DNA from: Bradysia coprophila
Lineage: Eukaryota; Arthropoda; Insecta; Diptera; Sciaridae
DNA: 64,000 bases
Direction of reading: 5' to 3'
Assembly (NCBI RefSeq): GCF_014529535.1
Contig: NW_023503493.1
Location: 18,012,001 to 18,076,000 of the forward strand
The position numbers and the translations under genes are program-made. The first letter of the stretch is position 1, and the number at the start of each line of letters is the position of its first letter. The notes below the pieces were generated by a model. It had not been told where the DNA came from. It made no database searches and saw nothing but the letters and a program-made list of their open reading frames with translations. Shown piece by piece: positions 1-9,322 of this stretch.

Positions 1-3
1 TAG

Positions 4-3000
4 GTCGGAAAAGTTGTGTATTTCACTGCAACTTTTCCATTCATTATACTCGCAATACTTTTAGTGAGGGGAGTGACGTTACCAGGTTGGATTTTTTTTT
101 CGAATCAGTAAAAACATTTAAAAAAAATTTGTCGAATTTCACAGGCGCAATGGATGGAATTAAATTTTATTTGATGCCAAAGTGGAGCGAATTACTGAAC
201 TTAAAAGTATGGGCAGATGCAGCTCTGCAAATATTTTTTTCGTTGGGTCCAGGATGGGGTGGAATTGTAAATATGGCCAGCTACAATCCCTTTCGAAACA
301 ATACAAAATGGTAAAATTTAATTGGACGTGTGTTACAGTGTACGGTGCATCTTATGTTTCAAATTTTAGGGACTCTATTATTGTGCCTGTTGTTAACAGT
401 GCCACGAGCATCTTCGCTGGTTTTGTTGTGTTTTCCGTTTTGGGATTTATGTCATGTTGGTTATCCAATAAGATGTACAGTTCAGAATCGGTGTACTCCG
501 TTCACATGATATTTAAAGAATTTGATTGGATTTTCCTTCTGAATTCTTAAAACTTATTTATCATGTGAACGGGATCGGAATCGTGTGAACTTTACATTAA
601 AAGATTAAGTAGAAACAAAACCCGTTTTTCGTTTTTTATTTTGATAGTTAAAACTGGTCAAGACATTGATAAAGTGGCAACTGGTGGTCCTGGCTTATCG
701 TTCGTTACGATGCCTTTAGCGCTGACAATGATGCCCTTTCCTCAATTGTGGTCCTTTCTATTTTTCTTCATGCTATTTTTATTGGGCCTTGATACCGTTG
801 TAAGTATGATGTCAATTTGTTTAAGAAAATATTCAATAACGAGACATAAAGTTCATTTAAAAACATATGCTAGCGGTCATCCGTGAGATACATCAGTTTA
901 TTCACAATTCACTTTCATAAATTAAGAAATGTCGTAACAATATCGTACCTGTCTTTAACCACTTAAAGTCTTGAGTCAAAACTATATAGTCAACGAGCTG
1001 CTCATCATCATTTATAAAATTTGTCGTATAATCTACACAATCGAATCATACCAATCGCGTGTGGAAATTCACGCTATCCGCGGTATCCTGGATACCGGGA
1101 AGTTTTCAGAAAAATTCTTTAGATACCGGGAAATCGAAAAGATCGGTAAAAATATGTCGCGAAAAATCAAATTTACGATTTTAGATACCGGGAAATTTGA
1201 CTCGGATACCGGGAAGAAAACAAAATTTCCACACGCGATACCAATCCTGAATCTATTTGGAGAACTCTTCTCGTTTCAGTTTGTACAGTTGGAAGCAGTT
1301 TTATCGTCTATAATGGATGAATGCCAGATGTTACGATCGCACAAATCAAAAGTGTTTCTCGTGTCTATTTTTCTGATATTCATAGCATCGATTCCATGTA
1401 CAACGGAGGTAAGACACTGAATCATTTTGTCATCACATTGACATCAACATTGTCGCTGTAGGGCGGAATGTATGTTCTGCAACTTCTCGATTGGTATGCA
1501 GCTTCAATATCAGTCATTTTAATTTGCTTTCTCGAATTACTGTGTGTTTGCTGGTTTTATGGAATCGATCGATTCGTTCGTGACATTGAATTTATGCTCA
1601 ATGCAAAATTGCATTGGTGGTGGCAAGTTTGCTGGAAATATATCACACCGACTATATTGATGGTATGTTGTACAACGATGGCATTGAAGAATTAAAACTT
1701 TTCTTTTAAATGTTAATTTTTCTACCGCTTTCAGTTCATTTTCGTTACGTCCATAATATACAATTCGAATGTTACATACAATGGCGTGTAAGTTTTGCAT
1801 TCAATTTTTAGCCCCGTACGAAGTACGAAGGGGCTTATAGGATTACGATGCCGTGTGTAATTGATGGAATTCGAAGCAGACGGTAAGGGCATAGTGTTTG
1901 CCTATGTTCATAGATAACGAATCCGCAATAAAAATTTTGTCTGTCCGTCTGTCCGTCTGTCCGTCTGTCCGTCTGTCACGTCGATATCTTGAGTAAATCA
2001 AATCCGATTTCAAAATTTTTTTTTCCCTGAAAGGTAGTTGAAATAGTGAGGCTAAGTTCGAAGATGGGCGATTTTGGGTCGACCCCTCCAGAGCTGGGGC
2101 CCCATAAGTGCACCGACTCGTGAGTTAGACCCCTTGGTGTGAACTAGGTACAGGGCGGCAATCCGTTTTTGCTTGTAGGTTAGTCAAATTTGAACGGATT
2201 TAGATGGATTTTGATTTATTAGATAGGTATTGACCGTACCAATCAGGGAAAAAAAAGTTTATGAAATTCGGTTTACCGGAGCGTGAGCTAGGTCTCTTGG
2301 AGTGAGCTTATATGTGGCTACTCGGCCGTACAGTGAAGGTGGTGTTTTTTGTTAATATCTCGAGTAAAATTTAACCGAATTTCATGAATTTTTTTTTGTT
2401 TGAAAGGTACTAATGAATGTAAAGCAGCCGTTATACTTTCCACCTCCTAACAAAATGGCCGTCGGCCGGCATTTTGGATTTTTGTAAAATCAATATAAAT
2501 AGGTGAAAATGATAATTCCAAAATCACTGATCAGTGGGAAGTGTAGTTTGTGTTACTTTTGAAAGGAACGTCGTACGGGGCTTCGTAATTGCGCTATGCG
2601 CAATTTTTAAGACGTACACATTGCATAAGAATTTTACGACGTTTACGGGCGCAATAGGCTTACGGTAAGAGTAGGGCGACGGACGAAGTAGGGTCACGTG
2701 CGCAATAGATGTACGGGTTTGTACGGGGCTCAGTCGCAGCAAACGCTCCGACTGTTCTGACGGCTCGTTTTATTATTTTAATTTTCATGTTCGTAATTCA
2801 AACAGATCATATCCTAAATGGTCTATAACCTGTGGATGGCTGTTGTGCTTGACATCGATTACTGCTATTCCGACTTACATGCTTTATAAACTTCTTATTA
2901 CGAGAGGATCACTAAAAAAGGTAGCTATTTCATCAGGGTGTATCTTAGAAAATTCATTTGCTGGATTTGCTAGAATTTTCAAAAGAGCCCCGGGAATCTT

Positions 3001-3203
3001 ATTGTCCTCCAAATTGTCAGCTTAATTTTCTTAAGCTTGAGAAGAATTAAATTTTTCGAGAAACATTAGACTCATTAGATCGATCAATCCAACGAATCTT
3101 TCAGAGAATAGCAATTGGCCTAACATCACAGGACTGGGGACCTTCAGATGCCCACACCCGGCAAGAATGGATTGATCACGTTGCGGAAATAAGAGACAGA
3201 TGA
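4..3203 (+). CDS. SLC6-family sodium-coupled transporter, 3' part (about 360 codons)
   Basis: Transporter that should use the sodium gradient (usually with chloride) to import a neurotransmitter or amino acid across the plasma membrane. Exons read as 4-85, 145-310, 370-455, 648-799, 1280-1408, 1462-1662, 1735-1787, 2806-2920 and 3105-3203, all with consistent phase and GT-AG sites. The family's landmarks appear in order: [11 protein letters not shown] and VRGVTLPG (TM5 region), [11 protein letters not shown] (TM6), [14 protein letters not shown] (TM7), [25 protein letters not shown] (TM8), and a C-terminal tail with DWGP. The stop is TGA at 3201-3203. TM1-4 and the start lie left of the window. 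Intron 4 (800-1279) carries a MITE and intron 7 (1788-2805) a 0.9 kb repeat; neither breaks the frame. Substrate is unresolved: GlyT-like, GABA-like and insect nutrient amino-acid transporters all remain possible. The last exon is inferred from one good acceptor and the DWGP match. Confidence 0.9.
1056..1237. mobile_element. MITE, copy 1 of the CGCGTGTG family, with 8-bp target-site duplication
   Basis: A 182-bp element in an SLC6 intron. It begins CGCGTGTGGAAATT and ends with the exact reverse complement AATTTCCACACGCG. ATACCAAT flanks it on both sides (1048-1055 and 1238-1245), a perfect 8-bp duplication. The inside holds several GGATACCGGGAA-type blocks in both orientations, so it can fold extensively. 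The second copy is at 30356-30562. An 8-bp duplication is typical of hAT and P superfamilies; the termini alone do not settle which. No coding capacity. Confidence 0.9.
1810..2730. repeat. About 920-bp dispersed repeat with AGCCCCGTAC/GTACGGGGCT ends
   Basis: This block fills most of SLC6 intron 7. It opens with AGCCCCGTAC and closes with GTACGGGGCT, exact reverse complements. The first 25 bases form a short hairpin (GCCCC, then GTACGAAGTACGAA, then GGGGC). A tandem array of about five GTCTGTCC units lies at 1939-1978. GTACGGGGCTTCG recurs at 2573-2585. Its reading frames (for example 2524-2742 minus) look meaningless. I see no target-site duplication, so the class is open. Confidence 0.65.
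1939..1978. repeat. Minisatellite, period 8 (GTCTGTCC, about 5 units)
   Basis: Five consecutive units of GTCTGTCC (the last reads GTCTGTCA) inside the 1810-2730 repeat. It is probably part of that repeat's own structure rather than a separate locus. Confidence 0.85.
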
Positions 3204-3604
3204 ATTTGAATTTCATTTGATGCCGGAACAGTCGACAAAATAGAAATTAAGATAGAAGTAGTCAAACGGAACTGTTTTCAATCGAAAGATGATATAAATG
3301 AGATTTTTTGAATTTTTGTTTCTCTTTCAAACCCATAAAGATCAAACCACAATTGATTTTCTTGGAAATTTTTTTTTTTATTTCCTCCAAAGCATCATAC
3401 AAATTTGTGTGTCCAAAAATAACTTTCTTTTGAGAATTTAATATGTTCCTGGTGCTGATTCAAGGTTGACCGATGAGGCTGATAGGCTGTGTCCAGGTAA
3501 TGGAGCAACATGTACTGCGCCCTTGTTGATAGCTGTGTAAGTTCTGTTTTGGAACGGTATAAATAATGAGAAAATGCTCTTTACTGGAATTCACGACAAT
3601 GTGG
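3204..3604. other. Convergent 3' intergenic region
   Basis: The SLC6 stop (3203) and the cuticular stop (3605) face each other across 400 bp. TTTATT at 3377-3382 is AATAAA on the minus strand, 223 bp past the cuticular stop, and is the likely poly(A) signal of that gene. I found no clear AATAAA for the SLC6 gene here. Confidence 0.6.
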
Positions 3605-4007
3605 TTACCCTTCGGCTGCGACTGGAACGATGGTAGCTGGAGAACGGAGTTCAGCATAGGTGTTAATTTCTGGATAAGCACGGATAGCTGGTGCATATTC
3701 GTAGTTGTAGAATGCTGGAGCGGCAGCATATGTTGGTGCGGCAGCATAGGCAAGGGGATAAGAACGAGCGGTGTAGGACAATGGAGCGTATTGATATGGG
3801 GCAGCATACGGTAGACTATATGCCAATGGGGCGATTGGTGCATAACCAGCTTGAGCAGAAACGGCCAAAGCCATCATGACTACAGCAATTGTGAACTGTA
3901 AATTTATCAATGAAATTAGAAATTTGATTTCCACAGTACAGCAACCACTTTATCGCAACAACCAAAATTAATAAATAACACAAAACACTTCTATATTATA
4001 CCTTCAT
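3605..4007 (-). CDS. Small secreted Ala/Tyr/Pro-rich cuticular protein
   Basis: Two exons, 4002-4007 and 3605-3895, give a 98-residue protein. Exon 1 codes only Met-Lys before a GTATAA donor; this tiny first exon that splits the signal peptide is typical of insect cuticle genes. The signal peptide (MKFTIAVVMMALAVSAQA) is followed by a low-complexity mature part rich in Ala, Tyr and Pro with repeats such as APTYAAAPAFYNYEYAPA. There is no Rebers-Riddiford chitin-binding motif, so it belongs with the low-complexity cuticular proteins rather than CPR. It should be exported and built into cuticle. The overlapping frames at 3460-3843 (minus) and 3566-3814 (plus) are shadows. A TATA box and initiator lie just upstream. 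Confidence 0.85.
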
Positions 4008-4069
4008 AATGGTGATTTGAGGTTTTCGGTTTTTCAACACTTGACTTCTTTAAGCGAATAACAAGTAAA

Positions 4070-4105
4070 TTCTGAATTGTTACCGTTCCGTTCGATTCTT
4101 TTATA
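4070..4105 (-). promoter_or_regulatory. TATA box and initiator of the cuticular gene
   Basis: On the minus strand TATAAAA lies at 4099-4105 and an initiator-like TCAGAA at 4070-4075, about 30 bp apart. That spacing fits a TATA-driven promoter, giving a 5' UTR of about 65 nt before the ATG at 4005-4007. Confidence 0.6.
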
Positions 4106-5141
4106 CAATTTTCAACAGGACAAGACTATCACCCGTGAGTGTAGGAACAACCGGATCAACATTCGTATATAGGTAGTTGACTAGTGTAATAACATCTCGA
4201 TGCTATTAAAACCGAATCAATTGTATTAAATAGGGCGTGTCCATTAATTGTATGGATATCATTAACATCACTTATAGAGAACATGTATTGTCTTATTTAT
4301 GTGTACCTGACTTACGTCTGGAGTATTTTCATATGAACCAATGAATTACAAGATAATGTCAACAGAGACAATGTTAAATCTTGTGGACGCATATTTTTGC
4401 TCTAAAAACGTATATATTCATATCTATAGCTGTCTTATGGTCTGTTCCAATTCTTTGCACTAAACGAGATTAAAGTACAAGTGAATGTAGTTTTCGATTA
4501 TACTCACATTACACTTGTCTTGGCATTGTAACATTGAATTATTTTTTTTGAATTAATTTTTTTTTTTTTACAATTTACAACAAGATCGAATGCGTATGTG
4601 TAACGATCGACATTTATATTTCCGCATGCGAATATCTTTAAAAATTTCAAAAATTTACATTCGTAGGTTGTTGAACGATAATGTAAATCATTTTCCAACT
4701 TATTATTTACAAACAAAAAATAATTGGATCGGTTACCTTTTTTATAGTCTCGTAAAGCTGTCAATTAAAATTGTAATAATTATTATTGCTGCTCAGGCTG
4801 ATAAAAACATCCTAAAACAAGATGTGTTCGGTATCTTGTATATTGGTAATTTTTAAATTAAGTTCTTTACCATCTACATAACTGCGTCAACATCAGATGT
4901 CGGTTCGTTTGTGATGGCCTTGAGATTAATTAAAAAGACATGGCGATAATTCGCACTATCGGATTGTGATGACCTTGAGAATAATTAAAAGACATGTTAA
5001 TAATTCGCACTATCGGATCGTAATTTCATCATACATTGTTACTGTTGATACAATTTTGTTCATCTATTGGATAGTCAAATAGACCCTTTGACAAATGGTT
5101 AGAATTTCGGCATCACATAATCTATTCTTCCTTTTCGTCCG
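4106..5141. other. Intergenic, no gene seen
   Basis: A/T-rich DNA with frequent stops in all frames. It is probably upstream regulatory DNA of the cuticular gene. A short imperfect direct duplication (GACCTTGAGA...TTAATAATTCGCACTATCGGAT type) lies around 4916-5022. Confidence 0.5.
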
Positions 5142-5808
5142 GAGGGATTCTTTTCAAAAACGACCTGCCTATATGTGCCTAGATAGGTATTGGTCCCTAG
5201 AAGCCAAAACCACTTTCAAAAAAATTTGTCTAAGCTTGTCTGGCTAGTGAGAGGTGACCAAAAACCGAAAACATGCACTTTTCTTATGGAAATTTCTCGT
5301 AGGCCACGAAATTTTTTGAGTAGCGATACTGAACATCAAATTTCCATATCGAAACCACATACATCGAAACATTACCCATGCATGTTTGGTATTATTGGAA
5401 AGCCCAGTATCAAATGGGGAAAACGGTTTCTTTGTGTTTCTGTTGCTTTTCGGATTAACGGCTACCGTTAGAAGTTCGCCAAAATTATCAATTTTTTACC
5501 CAAACTTTCAACTGGTCATAACTTAGTGTGGATGAATTTTAAACCCAACAAGATCCAATCTGCCCCGAAAGTACATTCAATTACCTTTCTAATGACACCC
5601 CACACGACCTTGTACGTTTCGTGGCCTACGAGAAATTTCCATTAGAAAAGTGCATGTTTTCGGTTTTTGGTCACCTCTCACTAGCTAAGACGATTTTTTT
5701 AAAAAGTGGTTTTGGCTTCTAGGGACCAATAATTATCTAGGCACATATCAAAAAATCCACTAGAAAATGCGTCCGATTTCGGCAGGTCGTTTTTCAAAAG
5801 AATCCCTC
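5142..5808. mobile_element. Foldback element A of the GAGGGATTC family (667 bp)
   Basis: It starts GAGGGATTCTTTT and ends AAAAGAATCCCTC. The arms (about 5142-5325 and 5608-5808) are long imperfect reverse complements sharing blocks such as GTGCCTAGATAGGTATTGG, CATGCACTTTTCTTATGGA and CTCGTAGGCCACGAAA. The left arm lacks about 30 bp present in other copies. The loop holds GCATGTTTGGTATTATTGG, also found in copy B. No transposase frame, so it is non-autonomous. The open frame at 5190-5471 is a by-product. Confidence 0.85.
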
Positions 5809-5836
5809 CCTAGGTAAAGTCAAAGTTAATACACAG

Positions 5837-6226
5837 CACGGTGTGCCTGAACCAAATTTAATCAACAATTTTTGCACCTCTTCGTATTTCTCTTCGTATT
5901 TTACTTTTTCGGGTCATAACAAACAACTTTTGTTCGAAGGGTAGAGTGGCGCAACGGGCGCTTTTCGAAATAATGTAAAACATTATGTGTGTTTCATCGA
6001 TTTCCATACATTTTTACGAGGTACCTGAAATTGGCGAAAATAAATCTCCTCATATATGGAATGTGTCGATTGAATATTGTTTGTGAACACAAATTAAACA
6101 TTTTCTTGTATGGTGACACCAATGGGAAATACATGAAAGTTGTTAGTTATGACCCAAAAAAATAAAATACGAAGAGAAATCAGAGGTGCAAAAATTTGTG
6201 ATTAAATTTGGTTCAGGCACACCGTG
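5837..6226. mobile_element. Foldback element with CACGGTGTGCCTGAACC ends (390 bp)
   Basis: CACGGTGTGCCTGAACCAAAT at the left reappears as its reverse complement at 6205-6226. The next 60-80 bp are also inverted matches (TGCACCTC...CGAAGAG...TTATGACC blocks). ACAG flanks both sides (5833-5836 and 6227-6230), a possible 4-bp duplication that could be chance. Confidence 0.75.
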
Positions 6227-6439
6227 ACAGAAAAGCCATTTCCATCATTAGTCCCGTTCTTGGAATATATGGTATTTTCTGCAACGGCGTTGCAAAAAAT
6301 GGACGATTTGATGCGTTATTCGGGTCACGTTCGATAGCTCAATTCCTGTCGACTCAGCTAAATTTTACAACTATCCGATCAAACAAGAAGTGTCGGAGCT
6401 ACAATAGATTTAAAGATCGATAAATTTAACCGATTTTAC

Positions 6440-8330
6440 AGGAGATTTAAATTTATCAGCTCCGTCAACTGCTGATGGCAATTGGTTTTTCATACTTTGT
6501 CGCACTTTTTCTCCGTCGGCACAGCACTGCTTCAGTAGCAGGGATGTGCCGTCGGATATGAAAAATATTATTCGTATCACGAACTAAAACTCTTTTTTAG
6601 CGTGTGAGAGGTTTCCAGATGGAGCCGAAGGGGAGGTTTGGAATCGAAATCAAAATATACTATTTGACTATTTCATATTTTGCTTTTTGTCACTAGCGAC
6701 TAGCGATGAAACCGATCTTTCATACCTAGGACCCAAAAAAGGCCACTTCGTCGCACTTTTTCTCCATCTAATATGAAAAATACTATTCGTACCACGGACT
6801 AAAAGTCTTTTTAGCGTATTCGATGCCAGACCTCGCCTTCGGCTCTGTCTGGAAACTTCTCACATGCTAAAAAAGACTTTTAGTCCTATGTGCGAAATGT
6901 ACTATGTACTATCTCATTCATGCGGACCAAAAATGTCATTCACCAGGTAGAGAGCCAAAACAACAATTTTTTCATACCTAGGACCCGAAAAGTGCGCTCT
7001 TTTTTGCGTCCAATATGAAACATACTATTCGTACCACGGACTAAAAGTCTTTTTAAGCGAATTCCGATCCAGACCTCGTCTTCGGCGTCTGAAAAACTTC
7101 TCACACGCTAAAATAGTCATTTGTGTACCTGTTTTGGACGATTGATTTAAGGCAATTTCGCGGATTGTAGGCCGAACGAAGTGAGGTCTACAAGCGAAAG
7201 TGCCTTAAATCAACCGTCCCAAACAGGTGCACATGTGAGTTTTCATGCAGAGGGCCGGAAACCCGAGAAAATTCGAAAAATTGCCCTCATTTTCGGCCCC
7301 GAAGCATGAAAAAGACTTTTTTTGATACCAACATCGAAAGTTGATACTTTCGCCCTCGAAATCCGGGGCGAAAGTAAAAAAATGCAAGTTATGTGTTTTA
7401 GCGGGGAGAAAGAAAGAATACATAAAGCGAAAGTCAATATACATAATGCGAAAGTCGACTACATAATGTAATAGTCGACTCTTGTCAATAAGCAATAACT
7501 GCGATCAAAATTGAAATAAAGCGTGCGCCAGTGCTCTTATTGAAATTAACATACGAAGTTGATACTTTTTATTGCTGAATGATTTGTTAGTTATTTGTTA
7601 ATTTTTGTGTGTGTTGTTGTTGTGATGGCAAAATAATTAAATTTTTGATATACCAGGGGGCTGCCGCCCCCTGGACCCCCGCATTTTCTGGCTAAATGCC
7701 TTCATATTTCAACATTTTGTTCTGCTGTTTGCGATACGTATCAACTTTCGATGTTGGTATCAAAAAAAATAGTATGAACGACTCGGGGCAAAAGTAAAAA
7801 AATTCAACCTGTGCGATTGAGGCCCTTGCCTTCGGCGCGGGCATCAACTCTCGCACACGGTTGAATTTTTTTACTTTCGCCCCTTGTCATTCAATGTACT
7901 TTTCATGCTTCGGGGCCGAAAATGAGGGCAATTTTTCGAATTTTCTCGGGTTTCCGGCCCTCTGCATGAAAACTCACATGTGCACCTGTTTGGGACGGTT
8001 GATTTAAGGCACTTTCGCTTGTAGACCTCACTTCGTTCGGCCTACAATCCGCGAAATTGCCTTAAATCAATCGTCCAAAACAGGTACACAATAGTCATTT
8101 GTGTACCTGTTTTGGACGATTGATTTTAGGCAATTTCGCGGATTGTAGGCCGAACGAAGTGAGGCTTACAAGCGAAAGTGCCTTAAATCAACCGTCCCAA
8201 ACAGGTGCACATGTGAGTTTTCATGCAGAGGGCCGGAAACCCGAGAAAATTCGAAAAATTGCCCTCATTTTCGGCCCCGAAGCATGAAAATGACTAATTT
8301 AGTCCTAGGTACGAAATGTACTATTCTCTC
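6440..8330. repeat. Composite palindromic repeat block
   Basis: Three spaced copies of an ACTATTCGTACCACGGACTA-type block lie near 6568, 6774 and 7018, some paired with inverted partners (for example 6787-6883). A unit of about 200 bp beginning GTCATTTGTGTACCTGTTTTG occurs three times: 7114-7314 (+), 7901-8091 (inverted) and 8092-8294 (+). The interior (7315-7900) has more hairpins, including CCAGGGGGCTGC...CCCCCTGG at 7655-7676 and a TTCAACCTGTGCG/CGCACACGGTTGAA pair near 7801-7867. It is probably several nested non-autonomous elements. No protein frame of note. Confidence 0.7.
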
Positions 8331-9027
8331 ACGTTTTCTTTCACTTTTCGTTCCCTCGTCACTACGTCACTTTTCGTTGTGCCAATTTTATTACGAAATT
8401 CGTTATTTATTGCACGAAATGAAAATGTTGAAACAAATTCGGATTTCATTTTATTTGTTATGAAGAATTACTGATTGCTCATGTAAATATGAGTGACATG
8501 ACGAGACACAGTGTATACCGAGCAATCAAAATATTCAAGTTGGTTGTTATGTTTGTTCGGAATGTGACATTTTGGTCTATGCTGAATGGAAAATAGTATA
8601 TGTCACGCAGAACAAAAAGGTGGTGAAAACCTCACCCTCATGAGAGGGTATATATGAAATCGCTATGTCCTCCGCTACATACAAAGTTTGATATTCGACC
8701 ATACCTTGTGTTGACGTTCATTGGTTGAACCGTTAGCCGTAAACAAAAATCCTGCCCTGACCAAATTTCGAACCCCAAAACCTAATGCTTTTTGAACAAC
8801 ATCTCCACTTGATCGTTCATTCAATTTTTCGTTTCTTCAGCGTATGCGCCACATTATGTTTTAAATTTCAAATGTTCACTTTTCGCAGCAGTTGGATGCA
8901 ACACGTTCTTTCATAACCTTGGAGAAATGGGATGTTTTTGTCACATGATGGGGTTGTCAAACTCGCTGCGGTCGTTCATCACATCACCACCAGAGGCTAA
9001 AACAATCACAACTTGTTGGATAAATTA
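8331..9027. other. Intergenic, no gene seen
   Basis: No convincing frame, splice pattern or large repeat found. It separates the repeat block from a MITE and the 3' end of the CIP2A-like gene. Confidence 0.5.
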
Positions 9028-9164
9028 CCAGCGTTACAACAGTCCCACTCTTTTAGTTCCACTTTTTTCACTATCTTCCCACCGCATATGCATTGTTACA
9101 ATAGTTTCACTTCTTTAGTACAAAAGTGCAACTAACTAAAAGAGTGGTACTGTTGTAACGCTGG
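9028..9164. mobile_element. 137-bp MITE flanked by TA
   Basis: CCAGCGTTACAACAGT...CCACTCTTTTAGTT at the left matches AACTAAAAGAGTGG...ACTGTTGTAACGCTGG at the right, with arms of about 45 bp. TA flanks both ends (9026-9027 and 9165-9166), as expected of Tc1/mariner-type insertions. It lies just past the 3' end of the CIP2A-like gene. Confidence 0.8.
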
Positions 9165-9253
9165 TATCTACGACCGACGTGAGAAATTCTTAATCCTGCA
9201 ATAACTACGATGTTGCTTGAGCTCTGATAACTGATGATGAGTCGACAGAAACA

Positions 9254-9259
9254 TTTATT
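9254..9259 (-). terminator. Poly(A) signal of the CIP2A-like gene
   Basis: TTTATT on the plus strand is AATAAA on the minus strand, about 65 nt past the stop at 9323. Confidence 0.5.
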
Positions 9260-9322
9260 CGTGTTTTTTGACATTATTTTATTACTAGGAGTGGGTCAAT
9301 TACAATATTTTTGTTTGTATTT

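Noticed and set aside
1939-1978. CRISPR-like or telomere-like array
   Set aside because: An 8-bp perfect period without spacers is a minisatellite.
2524-2742. Minus-strand 72-codon frame in the SLC6 intron repeat
   Set aside because: Inside a repeat, low information, no homology that I recognise.
2843-3025. SLC6 ending by read-through at 3025
   Set aside because: The donor at 2921 joined to the acceptor at 3104 restores the DWGP tail in phase, so the read-through end is less likely.
3460-3843. 127-codon minus-strand frame over the cuticular gene
   Set aside because: It overlaps the cuticular protein out of frame. The other frame has a signal peptide, family composition and a proper two-exon start.
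5190-5471. 93-codon plus-strand frame
   Set aside because: It lies in foldback A and partly repeats in other copies with stops; no conserved protein pattern.
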